Assembly (NCBI GenBank): GCA_014762625.1
Contig: JABURQ010000065.1
Span: 1-35,994, forward strand
Direction of reading: 5' to 3'
DNA from: Planctomycetaceae bacterium
GTDB taxonomy: Bacteria; Planctomycetota; Planctomycetia; Planctomycetales; Planctomycetaceae
Length of the DNA stretch: 35,994 nt
The stretch's first letter is position 1; the number at the start of each line of letters is the position of its first letter. Shown here one piece after another: positions 1 to 10,532 of the stretch. The position numbers and the translations under genes were made by a program. The notes under the pieces were generated by a model. The model did not search any database. It saw only the letters and a list, made by a program, of their open reading frames with translations, and was not told the DNA's origin.

Positions 1-2824
1 GGCCCGGTTTGATCAGCACCCAGTTATGCGGCACGACGTCCGGATTCACGAGGACGAACTTGATCGGCTCGCCCGCTTTGACAGTGATCGTCTTCCGTTC
101 GTAGCTGAGGTTGGTGGCGGTTTTCAGGCGAATTTCCCGAGCTCCCTCAATCGGTTTCTGCCAGCGGTTGGGAATGCGATTTTTAATGAGTGCGAGGTCC
201 GAGAGAATCGGATGAGGCAGGCGCGTCTTTTCTCTAAAAACGTATTCCGGATACTGGTCGAACGGCTCGTCCAATTGATGCACGGTGAGAAACATGTCGA
301 TCGGCGATCCATCGTTCATCTTCAGATTGAGGTGCAATTGACTGGCCGGTTGCAAGTCGGGAAGTTCCAGAAACAGGGCGCGACCATCGGGGACGACTTT
401 CGCCGTCTCAATCCACAAGGGATCGTGTCCCGGTGTGTTCGGGTGGCTGAGAGAGAGTTCCGGCGATCCGTAGCCTGGCGAGTAGCGGTAGTTCCAGGCT
501 TGCGCGAAGTGGTTGCGAGGATTCTGCGCGATCGTCGTCTCCAGTGGTTCTGAAAAATGAATCAGAATGCCGTTCTCATGCACATGAAACCCCGTCGGCA
601 TTTGGACGTTCTTCCCGGTGTAACGCACGCGCTGGAAACAGCCGTCGTCGGGAGTGAACGAGACCCACCCGTCCATGCCGCTCACGTAGAGATGACCGTC
701 CTGTGGACGGAAACGTCCGCGATGAGCGCCCGAACGAAATTCGCCCGGCAACGGCACAACGGCTCCCTGCTGCTGTCCGTCAACTTCGTCGCGTAAGACC
801 AGAAACTGCCGTCCCATCCCAAATGAAAAGTGCAGAAGCTGTCCCTGTAATGGTCCCCACTTTTGGCTATCAACATAAACTTGCCCGCCGCTGGAATTAT
901 CGAGTCCCCGTGGCAGGTAAACGAGCGGGAGTTTGGGAGGCTGGCCGTTTTTGGGGCCGCGATAGCCAAAGTGCGGGATCGGCTTCTGATCGGGTTTGAC
1001 GGCACAAATCATCGACGCGGGGGTCCATTCTCCTTCGGAGCAGGGGACCGTGACTGTGCCATCCGGATAGAGTCCGAGTCCGTCCGGATTGCGGAAGCCG
1101 GTGGCGATGACGTCCGCCCGTTCGCCGTCCGGAGAGATCCGGACGAGTCCCTGATTCCCGGACGCCAGGTAGAAGTTGCCTTCCCGGTCTCGCTGAAGAC
1201 CGCAAATGTAATCGTGACCGGCAGGAGATGTCACAAACGCCTTGCTGAAACATTCGTAGAAATCAGCCTCGCCGTCGTGGTTGAGATCGTGCAGACGCAT
1301 CAACTGATCGCGACATTGGACATAGATTTCGTCCTCATGAACGACGAGCCCCAGGGCATGATGCAGTCCCGATGCGAATCGAGTCCAGGTGGCTTTTCCC
1401 GGTTGATCGACGGGACCGTCGAGCCCCGTCACTTTCCAGACATCCCCTTGCATCGTGCAGACGAGAGCCGAGCCGTCGGAGAGAAAATCGTGTCCGCCGC
1501 AAAAGATCTGCGCCTTCCACGGATTGTCGGTCGGCAGCTCAATGGTATCGATGGCGAACGGATTTCCTTTGCCGGGGACGATGTTGGTGATCAGTTCCTG
1601 CGGCCATTGTCGTTCGCCACCCGCGATCAAATGTCGCAGAGGATGTTCGTCGCGCGGGGCGACAATTCGGACGAATTGTCCCTCTTCCACCCAGGGGGAA
1701 TCGAGGTACTCCGTCTCTCCAATCCGGTAAGCAAAGACGACACGGTCGCCATGTCGATAATAGCCGTGATATTTGATCGGCCCATTCGGTGGAGAGCCGA
1801 CACGTTTGGAGATCATCTCCCCATCCATCAACAGGCCGTTAATGAAGCCGTGACGGACGGCGGAAAACTTCACGAAACCGTTCTTCCAGACGGCATCATA
1901 GGTGAGCGTGTCGGGATTGAAACAAACGGAGAGTTCCCGATTCTCGCCGATGCGCAGGCAGATTCCCCGCGTGACGGCGACTCCCGCACCGCGAAAGATA
2001 CCGCATTGCAGGTTTCCGAGATCAGTTTCATTCCACCGGTCGTCGGCCCAGTCCTGCTCTTTTTGAGTTCCCCAGTGGCCAAACTCGCCGCCGTCGAGTC
2101 CGGGGTGCGCGGCAAGCAAGGGAGGCATCGCGAGAGGATTGTCTTGCATCTGCTGTTTGAAGTGTGCGGCCTGTTTGGTGAAGAAGTCGTAGACGCGATA
2201 TTGATTGACGGGATGCGTGTGCGCAGGCCATTCCTCGGGATGAATCGGTTCGCGCGTCCAGTCGAATGTTGCCGGGGCGTGGCTGTGCTGATGAGCGAGA
2301 GCCGTGTTCCAGGCGGGTTGGACGGGATCGATCTCGGTGCCGAGAGCGGTGAGGAACCGCAGGACATCGAGTTGCTGTTGTCGGGTCATGGCGGCGGTGA
2401 GTCCGTCGGGCATTAAGGTCCCGGCTTTCACTTCGTCTTCAATCTCATCCCGAGAAATCGTTAGAGTCTCGTCCTTGGTGGGATCGAGCAGGGTCACTTG
2501 TTGGGCATTAGAAGAGACTCGATAGCCGCGATGAACTTTTCCCTCGGAGGTCACCACCTGCCACGCTTCAAACTCCGGTTTCACCTCGCGCTTCGGCCAG
2601 AACACCGATTCGACAAGTTGCGACAGCTTGCGTTCCCGGCCGATTTTCGAAAGATCGGGGCCGACGATGCCGCCGTTTCCGCCTACCTTGTGACACGAGA
2701 TACAGGCAAATTTGGGACTCGTGAAGACAGCGGCTCCCCGTTCCAGGATGCCGGCTCGAAGAGTGTCTTCGACGGTCTGCGCAACGAACTCCTCCGAGAA
2801 GTCAGGATTCAGGGGAGTTTTTTT
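1..2824 (-). CDS. PVC-type heme-binding (CISCH) beta-propeller protein with C-terminal cupredoxin domain, partial
   Basis: Open minus-strand frame of 941 codons with no stop, cut by the left edge. A cytochrome c motif CISCH lies at about codon 41-45, with a later MPDGL segment that probably supplies the axial Met. A region around LLAAHPGLDGGEFGHW resembles the DUF6797-type domain. It is followed by a long sorbosone-dehydrogenase-like beta-propeller (motifs such as GLVRISPDG and FRNPDGLGLYPDG). The last visible part, with GEPIKFVLVNPDVVPHNW, looks like a blue-copper (auracyanin/plastocyanin-like) domain. Such proteins are exported, probably periplasmic, and thought to pass electrons from an oxidised substrate. 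The frame has no ATG, GTG or TTG before the heme motif and begins directly after a TAA inside an A9 run. It therefore seems to be the second half of the upstream isomerase gene, joined by a frameshift. The upstream signal peptide would then export both parts. Exact substrate unknown. Confidence 0.8.
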
Positions 2825-3660
2825 TTACCGTCCGAGACTTCGAGCTGAGGACGCAACTTCTCCACGCCGTCGAGATTCTCCTGCAAGACTTCTTTCGAGT
2901 CGCGATTTCCCTGGTGGTCGAGAATTCCGATCGGGCCGTCATAGCCCGCATCCCGTACGACTTTCAGCATCGCGAGTTCGTGTTGACCTTGGCCGAGTTG
3001 CAGAATCTTCGGTTGGGCGTTGTCGTTCATGCCGTTGATGTTGAGGCAGTGCAGGTAAGGCTGCATGAGTTTGAAATTCTCAGCCCAGCGGTCGATCTGT
3101 TCGTGGCCGTGATGGAAGTTGTAAACGATGCCGACGTGGTCGTATCCCGCTTGACGCAGTCCTTCACAGACGGCGACCATATTCGCCGGCTGACCCTGCC
3201 AGCCACCGTGATTGTAAAGACTCATGGAGCAATCCATTTTTTTCGTGCGTTCCGCGAGCGGTTTGAGTGCCTCCACCGCCTGGGCAACTTTTTCTTCCTG
3301 CGAAGGACCCTTCACGCCGGGAATCATGATCCAGATTTGCGGATGAAGGTCGTGTTTTTCAAACAGTTTGAACGCCTCTTCGTGAACGGACCAAAAGGCG
3401 AAGAAGTCGATCCCATGTTTTTTGTAGGCCAGAATCTCGGCTTCAAAAGTCGGGACGTGCTCGGCGCGCCAGTCGTACGCACACTTTTTCAGGCCGAGTT
3501 CTTTGAGCATCGCCGCACGTTCTTCCGGTCCCCGCTTCGAGGCATCGAACGGAACAATGCACCAGGCGACAAGATTGTCCTGGTCGAGCAGGTCGTCTTC
3601 CGCCTGAACGGAACAGATCGGTATCTGGAGCAGGAGCAGAGCAGCAATCAGGCAACGCAT
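2809..3660 (-). CDS. secreted sugar phosphate isomerase/epimerase-like TIM-barrel protein
   Basis: 283 aa from the ATG at 3660. That start gives a clean signal peptide (MRCLIAALLLLQIPICSVQA, cut before EDD); a TTG four codons upstream is less likely. The body has the xylose-isomerase-like TIM-barrel look: repeated beta/alpha units, HGIDFFAFWSVHEEAFKLFE, PQIWIMIPG, HVGIVYNFHHGHEQIDRW, HCLNINGMND and, near the end, GPIGILDHQGN. Conserved His, Glu and Asp residues could bind a metal as in the family. The protein ends GKKKLP-stop exactly at a run of nine A. A -1 shift there continues in frame into the cytochrome/propeller protein, so the product may be the N-terminal domain of a much larger exported fusion. 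Function on a sugar or sugar acid is inferred from the family only. Confidence 0.8.
   Translation of the reverse strand: MRCLIAALLLLQIPICSVQAEDDLLDQDNLVAWCIVPFDASKRGPEERAAMLKELGLKKCAYDWRAEHVPTFEAEILAYKKHGIDFFAFWSVHEEAFKLFEKHDLHPQIWIMIPGVKGPSQEEKVAQAVEALKPLAERTKKMDCSMSLYNHGGWQGQPANMVAVCEGLRQAGYDHVGIVYNFHHGHEQIDRWAENFKLMQPYLHCLNINGMNDNAQPKILQLGQGQHELAMLKVVRDAGYDGPIGILDHQGNRDSKEVLQENLDGVEKLRPQLEVSDGKKKLP
2818..2826 (-). other. A9 homopolymer at the junction of two reading frames (possible slippage site)
   Basis: On the minus strand the isomerase frame reads GGT AAA AAA AAA CTC CCC TGA. One extra A, or a -1 ribosomal shift, gives GGT AAA AAA AAA ACT CCC CTG, which enters the 941-codon heme-protein frame without a break. 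Runs of nine A are known slippage sites for RNA polymerase and ribosomes, and also known sequencing-error sites. I cannot tell these apart from the sequence. Confidence 0.6.
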
Positions 3661-3733
3661 GGATGGAATCAATTCTGAACAGAGTGTGTGAAGGAATGTA
3701 AGTTTCTAAGATAATCGGTTGCCTCTGAGAAAC

Positions 3734-5113
3734 TCAATCATCATTTGGAGTTGATTCGTTTAATTTGCGGGTCGCCTGATACAAGCTCCAACCCAGCAGC
3801 AACGTGATGACGAAAATGATCGATCCGAGAACGATCGGGTTGTTGATGATCTTTTTGAAACGACCCGGTTCTGCACCGGCGTCTTCTGAAAGTTGAATCT
3901 CGGGACCGAGTTCTGCGATGAATGGGTTCACCCCCTGAGACTGCATCAAGTCGATGGCCGCGGTGTCGTAGTTGGGAGGCGTTTCCGCGTGCGAGCCGTA
4001 ATGAAGTTCATAAGACTGATCGCCGTGAGCGAGAAACAGAAGCTGGTGCCGGTGACCAGCGGCAGCGAGTCCCCGCACATTCAGAGGAGACGAGTCGCGG
4101 TTCTCAATCACCAAACGGAGCTTGCGTTGCCGGGTTTCGGGGAATTTGAGTGTGAAATCAGCCTGTTCGTAGTCTCCGAACGAGAATTGAGAGACTTGCC
4201 CTTCAGCCAGCGTTTCCCAAGTCGTCCTGCCTGTTTTTTGGTTGGGTCTCTCGATCCGGACGCGACGGGAAAAATTGCGGCTGTCGGTTTTGAGGGTGAT
4301 TTGTGTCAGTGGCTGACGCCGGGTTTCGAATTCAATCAGTGTGAGTCCCGTTTCGTCGTCGTTTTCCTGTTGTTTGATCGTCAGGTTCCAGTCGGTCACC
4401 AAACGTTGGTCGGGGACGTAACGTTCGACCGTGGAGACGAGTTGCAGACGGTCGATACGAAACGGGCGCCGTTCGATGATGATCCGTTCCTGACGACCTG
4501 TTTCGTCGTCTCCGTGTAATTGTCGGGTCAATTGCTTCAGGCGGGATTCCTGTTTCGATGTCGGATTGTCAATGACGACCCGAAAGCGACGGAATTCCGT
4601 TTCCGGAAACGAAACTTCCGTCCGTCGGATATCCATATAGCGGGTGTAGTCGAAGATCGCATCGTCGGCGAGCAGGCGTTCGTTGGCTTTGCCGACTCCA
4701 TAGACTCGAATGCGTTGCTCGAAATTCTGGAGAGGAGTCACGATCTTCAGTTGCGTCGGCGCGGGATCGTCTTCTTTCAGAGTGAACCCAATCTCAAGCT
4801 GTTCGTCGCTGGGTGAAAGGGAAACCTCCTGAGGTGACCAGCGCTGTTCTTGAGTTTGCCGGCGAGTGTCGCTCTCCTCGATGAGTTTGTAAGAGACGTC
4901 GTCTCCCTCGGCGTTCAGAATACGCAGGTCGGCGAAGTTGTTCTGCGATTTTCGGTAAACTTCTGCGTCGAGAGAGACCGCCGTCAAAACGTCCCGCTCT
5001 TCGCGCTCCAGATCAAACTGAATCTCCTTCTTCCAACTGGGCGGCAAGGCGGCGGAGACCGATTGCACGAGAATGAAAACCATCAGAAATGTGCTGGAAA
5101 TGATTTTGATCAT
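3734..5113 (-). CDS. DUF3999 family protein
   Basis: 459 aa. Signal peptide at residues 1-21 (ending SVSA), a large beta-rich extracytoplasmic domain, one membrane helix near residues 427-447 ([17 protein letters not shown]) and a short charged tail. The start [31 protein letters not shown] and the repeated '[16 protein letters not shown]' style segments fit DUF3999. The start ATG overlaps the stop of the upstream DUF2339 gene (ATGA at 5110-5113) and has GAGGA three bases before it, so the two are translationally coupled. DUF3999 and DUF2339 genes are often adjacent in bacteria, which suggests one envelope complex, but no biochemical role is known. Confidence 0.85.
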   Translation of the reverse strand: MIKIISSTFLMVFILVQSVSAALPPSWKKEIQFDLEREERDVLTAVSLDAEVYRKSQNNFADLRILNAEGDDVSYKLIEESDTRRQTQEQRWSPQEVSLSPSDEQLEIGFTLKEDDPAPTQLKIVTPLQNFEQRIRVYGVGKANERLLADDAIFDYTRYMDIRRTEVSFPETEFRRFRVVIDNPTSKQESRLKQLTRQLHGDDETGRQERIIIERRPFRIDRLQLVSTVERYVPDQRLVTDWNLTIKQQENDDETGLTLIEFETRRQPLTQITLKTDSRNFSRRVRIERPNQKTGRTTWETLAEGQVSQFSFGDYEQADFTLKFPETRQRKLRLVIENRDSSPLNVRGLAAAGHRHQLLFLAHGDQSYELHYGSHAETPPNYDTAAIDLMQSQGVNPFIAELGPEIQLSEDAGAEPGRFKKIINNPIVLGSIIFVITLLLGWSLYQATRKLNESTPNDD

Positions 5114-7779
5114 GAGTCCTCTTCATCCTCCTCCGGTGTGGAGTCGCTCTCTTCAGTAGATTTTTCTTCGTCGTCCGGGGTCTCTTCCGGCTCATCTTTG
5201 GTGTCGTCTTCCAGTTTGAAAGTGTCCTGGAATTTGAGATAAGCGAACGATCCTCCCAGCACCATAATCCCCAACACGATAAACGCCACGATACGGTAAA
5301 TCTGGCCGAGTGTCGCGAGATCGACGAAGAAGACCTTCCAGGCGACGATGACGAACAACGTCAGTCCCAGATAACGCGTGATTTTCAGGTTCTTGCGAAT
5401 ACCGACCAGAATCATCGTCAAGGCGTAAGCCGTCCAGAGAATCGTGATCCCACCCGCTCGTAAACCGGGAATGAAGTGATTGAGGAAGGTGTTCAATTCC
5501 AGACTCGTGAACGTGAAAATGGACAGGATTCCCGCGATCCCCAGCGTTTTTCCTAACTTGATTTCCTCATCGCTCCGTCCGAGTCGAGAATACGCAAAGA
5601 ACAGGAACGCGATCACGACTCCGTAATCAACCAGTCGCAAGCCGGCGTCGAAGAACGAATAAGGTCCCTCATACAGAAATTGATGCAATTCCCAGGAAGG
5701 CATGTCCCACACGAGCAGTTTGAACAGCACCGCCGTCATACCGAGACCGAACAACGCCAGTGAGACATCGCTCGACGTCCGCCGGTAATCCCACAAGATG
5801 GCTCCACACGCCACAATCCACAACAGCGTGAGCGAAGGGAGTCGGAACGGAGCAAACAGATATCCGACCGAGGCGTTCAGTTCCAGATGTAGATAGACCA
5901 GCAAAATGCCGAGGAGCGCGGCGAAAAAGGTTCGCATCATGCGCTGTTGAGGGAGCATTTCGGGAATATCGTTCTCGGCAGAGACCGCCAGCTGACTCTT
6001 TTCCGGTTGCGACTTGAGGAGATACCAAGCTCCGCCGAGCGTGGCGATTGGAACACCGAAAGAGGCCAGACGTTCCAACAGCCCCCAGGCATAAACAGTC
6101 AACGTCATTTCTCGATCGATCGTTCCGATTCTGTAATGGGACGGCATGTCGATGAAGATCAAACGGATCATGACAATGCCGTACAGCACGTAAGACGCTT
6201 GTTCGAGAAAGCGGCTGTCGATTTTTCCTGCGATCCACAACAGAACCAAAGCCTGCAACGACCAACTGACGGTCAGCCATTCCGAAGACAATAACAGCGG
6301 GAAAGTGATCGCCAGGAACAACGATGCCAGCCCGAGGAAACTGATCATCAACTCCCGGTCGAGAACTTTTTTCGACAGACAGTACCAGACATGCACGGTG
6401 TAAAACGCCGACAGTCCCAAGGTGACCGCCGACACCCATTCTTGCTCGAAGCTTTGCGTGATCAGGTCGTAACTGAGGCCGTAGAAAATGGCCGCATTTA
6501 GAAACAGCATGATGACATCGAGCAGATTCGACTTTTGTTGCGTCCGAAGATTGTACAGAAACACCATCGTCGAATAGATGACGAAGAACCCGATCAGGAA
6601 CGGCATCACTTCCCAGAAGTGGACTTCCGGGTCGTATTGTTGCAGGGCGTAGATCACTAACGAGTAATTGCAAACCAGGGAGAGATAATGCAGTAGCGGC
6701 CATTGTTTGTAACTGCACATCCACAACACGCCGATTCCGAGAATCGTAAAGTATCCGAAGAGACCCAGATAAGTGGCCGATTCAGTCGCAATCATCAGCG
6801 GGGTGCCGTAGCCACCGAGGACTCCCAGAACCGCCACCAGCTTCGCGTCAAATTTGATTGAGATCCCCCCCGCCAGAACCGTGATCAGCCCCATCCAGGC
6901 AAAAGCGGTGTTGGGAGAAACGAGTTCGTAGAAGTTCGTGGAGGCGAACGCGGCGAAATAGAGGGTGGCAATCCCTGTCCCCATCAAGCCGTAACCGAGT
7001 AACTGATACTTGCCGTGCGCCAGTCGCACCCCTCCCGTCAACACACCCAGGCCGGCGATCGTCGCCAGAGCGACGCGTGCGACGGGACTGATCAGGTCGT
7101 TCTCGATCGAATAATTCAGAAAGAAGCCGACCCCCACCACCAGTAACAACACTCCGAGACGGAGCAGCCACTGACTGGCGATGGCGAATTCCATCGAAAC
7201 GTTCGTCGGTCGGTGTTCCTCACCCACAATAATCCAGTTCCAGATTTTCTCCAGCACTTCGGACGCCGCTTTCTCGAAGCGGGTCGGGGCGTGCGTGTGT
7301 GCGGGAATGCGGGGAATGCTTCGCGCCGGTTGGACGGAACTGGGGCGTTGGTCCGCTGACGTACTTCCGGCGGTGACCGGTTCTTCGGTGTCGCTCTGTT
7401 CCTCTTCGAAGGTCGGTTCCAGTGGCTGATCCTGTTTCTCGTCGCTCTTTTTCCGCTCGAGAGAGTCGATCAGGTCGGCCAGCGATTCCGGCTTTTTCTG
7501 GTCTGCTTCGGGAGCTGTTTTTTCTCCGGGCAGCTCTGCAGGAGTCGGTTGGGATTCATCGTCAGGCTCTGCAGAAGCCGTGGAAAGCGGCGGTTGCCCG
7601 GTCCGGATGAGTGATTGGGCCTTCTCGATGTCCTCGTGCAGAAACTTCAGCTTTTTCTGCGTCAGTTGATCCTTGTCCTTCCACTCCTCTTTGAGGTCCG
7701 AGACCGCTTTCTGCAGTTGAAGAATCAGAATCAGGATGAAAACGGCGAGGAGGAAAGTGATGAAAAGCAGGAATTCCAT
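5110..7779 (-). CDS. DUF2339 family polytopic membrane protein
   Basis: 889 aa. One N-terminal membrane helix (residues 2-22), a short coiled coil ([24 protein letters not shown]), a long Pro/Glu/Ser-rich linker to about residue 170, and then many consecutive membrane helices, about two dozen by eye. The segment with [26 protein letters not shown] is the typical start of the DUF2339 membrane domain. The last 40 residues are almost entirely Asp/Glu/Ser/Thr/Pro ([20 protein letters not shown]), probably a disordered cytoplasmic tail. It is first in a two-gene operon with DUF3999. The function of the family is unknown; an envelope or transport role is inference. Confidence 0.85.
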   Translation of the reverse strand: MEFLLFITFLLAVFILILILQLQKAVSDLKEEWKDKDQLTQKKLKFLHEDIEKAQSLIRTGQPPLSTASAEPDDESQPTPAELPGEKTAPEADQKKPESLADLIDSLERKKSDEKQDQPLEPTFEEEQSDTEEPVTAGSTSADQRPSSVQPARSIPRIPAHTHAPTRFEKAASEVLEKIWNWIIVGEEHRPTNVSMEFAIASQWLLRLGVLLLVVGVGFFLNYSIENDLISPVARVALATIAGLGVLTGGVRLAHGKYQLLGYGLMGTGIATLYFAAFASTNFYELVSPNTAFAWMGLITVLAGGISIKFDAKLVAVLGVLGGYGTPLMIATESATYLGLFGYFTILGIGVLWMCSYKQWPLLHYLSLVCNYSLVIYALQQYDPEVHFWEVMPFLIGFFVIYSTMVFLYNLRTQQKSNLLDVIMLFLNAAIFYGLSYDLITQSFEQEWVSAVTLGLSAFYTVHVWYCLSKKVLDRELMISFLGLASLFLAITFPLLLSSEWLTVSWSLQALVLLWIAGKIDSRFLEQASYVLYGIVMIRLIFIDMPSHYRIGTIDREMTLTVYAWGLLERLASFGVPIATLGGAWYLLKSQPEKSQLAVSAENDIPEMLPQQRMMRTFFAALLGILLVYLHLELNASVGYLFAPFRLPSLTLLWIVACGAILWDYRRTSSDVSLALFGLGMTAVLFKLLVWDMPSWELHQFLYEGPYSFFDAGLRLVDYGVVIAFLFFAYSRLGRSDEEIKLGKTLGIAGILSIFTFTSLELNTFLNHFIPGLRAGGITILWTAYALTMILVGIRKNLKITRYLGLTLFVIVAWKVFFVDLATLGQIYRIVAFIVLGIMVLGGSFAYLKFQDTFKLEDDTKDEPEETPDDEEKSTEESDSTPEEDEEDS

Positions 7780-7892
7780 AGCGTTTTCGCCTGATCTGGA
7801 TGTGGAACAAAGTCTCTTCCATCAGGCGATATCGGAGAAAGTTTGTCACGCGGAAAGTTGGAGAATTTTGAGCAACCTAATATTTCAGCAAC

Positions 7893-7926
7893 AAAAAAAG
7901 CCTCGTGGAGCGGAACTCCACGAGGC
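7893..7926 (-). terminator. Rho-independent terminator of groES-groEL
   Basis: Perfect 11-bp inverted repeat GCCTCGTGGAG / CTCCACGAGGC with a 5-nt loop at 7900-7926. On the minus strand it is followed by seven T (7899-7893). It lies about 30 bp after the groEL stop and isolates groEL from the DUF2339 gene downstream. Confidence 0.88.
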
Positions 7927-7955
7927 TTGAGCTTTTCTGATTGTCACGAGTCGGC

Positions 7956-9569
7956 CTAGTACAGGTCTTCGTCGTGGCCGCCTTTCTTCCCTTTCTCGGG
8001 CTTGTCGGCGATCAACGCATCGCTGGTCAGCAGCAGCGTTGACACCGAAGCCGAGTTCTGCAACGCCGAACGGGTCACTTTCGTCGGATCGATAATTCCG
8101 GCTTTGACCATGTCTTCGTACTTTCCGGTTGCGGCGTTGTAGCCCATGTTACCTTCGAGTTCGGAGACTTTCTCGCAGACCACGCTGCCGTCGTCGCCGG
8201 CGTTATTGGAAATCTGCGTCAGCGGAGCTTTACAGGCACGAACGATGATGTCGTAACCGACTTTCTGCTCGTGAGAGAGTCCTTTGGAACTGACTTCCTT
8301 GGAGGCACGCAGCAAAGCGACGCCGCCACCCGGAAGAATTCCTTCTTCGACCGCCGCGCGAGTCGCGTATAGGGCGTCTTCGACGCGGGCTTTCTTCTCT
8401 TTCATTTCCGATTCGGTGGCCGCTCCGACATTCACCTGGGCCACACCGCCGGACAGTTTCGCGATTCGCTCTTCGAGCTTCTCGCGATCATAGTCGCTGG
8501 TGGAGTTTTCCAACTCGCGTCGAATCTGATCGATGCGGGCTTTGATGTCGGCGGTCTTACCGCCACCTTCGATAATGGTGGTATTGTCTTTGTCGATGAC
8601 CACTTTCTTGGCGACACCGAGGTCGGACAGTTGCAGGTTCTCGAGTTGAATCCCGAGGTCTTCGAAGATCGCCGTTCCGCCGACCATCGTCGCGATGTCC
8701 TGCAACATCGCTTTGCGGCGGTCGCCGTAGCCGGGAGCTTTCACAGCAGCGATTTTGAAGGTTCCGCGGAGCTTGTTGATCACGAGCGTCGCGAGGGCTT
8801 CCCCTTCGACGTCTTCGGCGATGATCAACAGCGGCTTGCCGTCGTTGACCACTTTTTCGAGGATCGGCACCAGGTCCTTAACGTTGGTGACTTTCTTCTC
8901 GTGAATCAGCACGTAAGCGTCTTCGAGAACGCATTCCATCGACTGTGGATCGGTCACGAAGTACGGCGACAGATAGCCTTTGTCGAACTGCATCCCTTCG
9001 ACGACTTCGAAGTCGGTGTGCAGGCTCTTGCCTTCTTCGACGGTAATCACGCCGTCTTTACCCACTTTTTCCATCGCGTCGGCGAGGATTTCGCCGATTT
9101 CGCTATCGCCGTTGGCAGCGACAGTTCCGACTTGCGAGATGGACTTCTTGTTACGGCATTCGATGGCCATATCGTGAAGTTTCTCGGTGATGTCGGCAAC
9201 CGCTTTGTCCATGCCGCGTTTCATTTCGATCGGGCTGACACCGGCGACAACGGCTTTGAGGCCTTCGTTGTAGATGGCTTCGGCCATGATGGTCGCGGTG
9301 GTGGTTCCGTCTCCGGCGATGTCGGAGGTTTTGCTGGCAACCTCTTTGACCATGCGAGCGCCCATGTCCTCGAACTTGTCGGACAGTTCCACTTCGCGGG
9401 CCACGGTCACGCCGTCTTTGGTGACGGTCGGTGAGCCAAAACTTTTTTCCAGAATGACGTTGCGACCGCGGGGGCCGAGAGTCACTTTGACGGCTTTGGC
9501 AAGCTTACTCACTCCACGCCGCATCGCTTCCTGGGCTTCTTGGTCGAAGGCAATCATCTTCGCACCCAT
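7956..9569 (-). CDS. groL: chaperonin GroEL (Hsp60)
   Basis: 537 aa, full length for the family. ATP-driven folding chamber that works with GroES in the cytoplasm. Clear signatures: [19 protein letters not shown] near residues 29-46, the nucleotide-binding GDGTTT at 86-91, [12 protein letters not shown] in the second half, and the family ending [21 protein letters not shown]. The C-terminus is [12 protein letters not shown] and lacks the Gly-Gly-Met repeats of E. coli GroEL. It is second in an operon, 97 bp after groES, and is followed by a strong terminator. I see no CIRCE operator, so heat control must use another signal. Confidence 0.98.
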   Translation of the reverse strand: MGAKMIAFDQEAQEAMRRGVSKLAKAVKVTLGPRGRNVILEKSFGSPTVTKDGVTVAREVELSDKFEDMGARMVKEVASKTSDIAGDGTTTATIMAEAIYNEGLKAVVAGVSPIEMKRGMDKAVADITEKLHDMAIECRNKKSISQVGTVAANGDSEIGEILADAMEKVGKDGVITVEEGKSLHTDFEVVEGMQFDKGYLSPYFVTDPQSMECVLEDAYVLIHEKKVTNVKDLVPILEKVVNDGKPLLIIAEDVEGEALATLVINKLRGTFKIAAVKAPGYGDRRKAMLQDIATMVGGTAIFEDLGIQLENLQLSDLGVAKKVVIDKDNTTIIEGGGKTADIKARIDQIRRELENSTSDYDREKLEERIAKLSGGVAQVNVGAATESEMKEKKARVEDALYATRAAVEEGILPGGGVALLRASKEVSSKGLSHEQKVGYDIIVRACKAPLTQISNNAGDDGSVVCEKVSELEGNMGYNAATGKYEDMVKAGIIDPTKVTRSALQNSASVSTLLLTSDALIADKPEKGKKGGHDEDLY

Positions 9570-9666
9570 GATGTCGTTCTCCTGTTCGCTTTCGCGATTT
9601 CTTAAATGATGTGTTGTTATCTGAATTTCACAGCGTCACGAAATAAAAGTGACGATGTGGAAAGAA

Positions 9667-9978
9667 TTACGAGCAAATGGCGAGAATGTCACTTTCCCGC
9701 AGCAGCAGGTATTCGTGGTCACCGACCTTCATCTCGTCGCCGGCGTACGAAGAGAAGATCACTTCGTCACCTGCTTTAACGGTCAGGGGGATGCGTTCCC
9801 CTTTGTTGTTGACGGGGCCTTCACCCACGGAAATGACGGTTCCACGTTGCGGTTTGTCCTGGGAACTGTCCGGAAGAACGATGCCTCCGGCAGTAGTGGC
9901 TTCCGCTTCCGCGCGTTGCAAAACGACGCGATCGCCGAGAGGGACCAGTTGAGGACCTTTGGACTTCTTCTTAGCCAT
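9667..9978 (-). CDS. groS: co-chaperonin GroES (Hsp10)
   Basis: 103 aa from the ATG at 9978, preceded by AGGAG nine bases away. A longer in-frame extension exists but has no matching ribosome site and no family similarity. The protein shows [16 protein letters not shown], the mobile-loop segment [21 protein letters not shown], and the end [12 protein letters not shown], all typical of GroES. It forms the lid of the GroEL chamber. It is the first gene of groES-groEL. The N-terminal [10 protein letters not shown] is a slightly longer basic lead than in E. coli. Confidence 0.96.
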   Translation of the reverse strand: MAKKKSKGPQLVPLGDRVVLQRAEAEATTAGGIVLPDSSQDKPQRGTVISVGEGPVNNKGERIPLTVKAGDEVIFSSYAGDEMKVGDHEYLLLRESDILAICS

Positions 9979-10331
9979 TCGGATGTACTCCTGAGTCGCT
10001 GGTTCTATGAATGATGATGTGACGCCTGAGCGTCGGGATGATAGTTCTGCCAAACTGGACGTTGCCCGGCCTCCCCGCGCAACGAGTGGTATTCTCTCTC
10101 TATGCGAACTGCGTACCAAACTTTTTGAGAATCGTAAGTGCATGATTTGTAGCTACTTATGAATATCACTAATTCCGGTCAACTGCCAGGATCTCACCTC
10201 CTGCCGATGTCTCCGAGGCCTAGCTGCTGCCAATGTGGCAGAAGATCGCAAGCGACAGAAAATGTTTGCTGGCAATTTGAGACTCCGATAGGATGGGTTT
10301 TGCATTGTTTTCCCGGCATTCAGAAAGCTCC
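9979..10331. other. groES upstream region, no gene seen
   Basis: 353 bp between groES (minus) and the small membrane protein (plus), so the two promoters must be here and diverge. I looked for a CIRCE element (TTAGCACTC-N9-GAGTGCTAA) on both strands and found none. A small inverted repeat (CTGCC-AATGT-GGCAG) lies near 10225-10240. No convincing -35/-10 pair could be assigned. Confidence 0.5.
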
Positions 10332-10520
10332 ATGGACAAACTGGCCTGGATCATCATCATTCTCTCAATACTCCCTGGGCTCTTTGTATCGGGAATCTTC
10401 GGATTGGGGTCGTGGGCGTCAGACGACAGGACTCCTCGCTGGATCCATTTACTCTACATTTTGCTTCTGATATTTCTCCCTTTAACACTTTTCGCTGCCG
10501 CGATTTATATCCAATCGTGA
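10332..10520 (+). CDS. small two-helix membrane protein
   Basis: 62 aa from the ATG at 10332 (MDKLAWIIIILSILPGLFV). Two hydrophobic helices, at about residues 4-23 and 39-58, are joined by a short polar loop (GSWASDDRTPRW). A start at 10293 would add an unlikely polar lead. It ends 12 bp before the alpha/beta hydrolase start, so the two are probably co-transcribed. I do not recognise a family. Confidence 0.55.
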   Translation: MDKLAWIIIILSILPGLFVSGIFGLGSWASDDRTPRWIHLLYILLLIFLPLTLFAAAIYIQS

Positions 10521-10532
10521 TAATCTGGTAAC

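Noticed and set aside
863-2416. 517-codon open frame on the plus strand
   Set aside because: It lies fully opposite the heme/propeller gene, has no family features, and is an antisense shadow caused by GC-rich codon positions.
5669-6724. 351-codon frame inside the DUF2339 gene
   Set aside because: Same strand, different phase, Arg/Cys/His-rich translation typical of a shadow.
8631-9434. 267-codon open frame opposite groEL
   Set aside because: Shadow; groEL is unmistakable on the other strand.
9979-10160. CIRCE operator upstream of groES
   Set aside because: Searched for TTAGCACTC and GAGTGCTAA with mismatches; none found.
10159-10470. 103-codon frame overlapping the small membrane protein
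   Set aside because: Unnatural composition and no ribosome site; the overlapping two-helix frame is more convincing.
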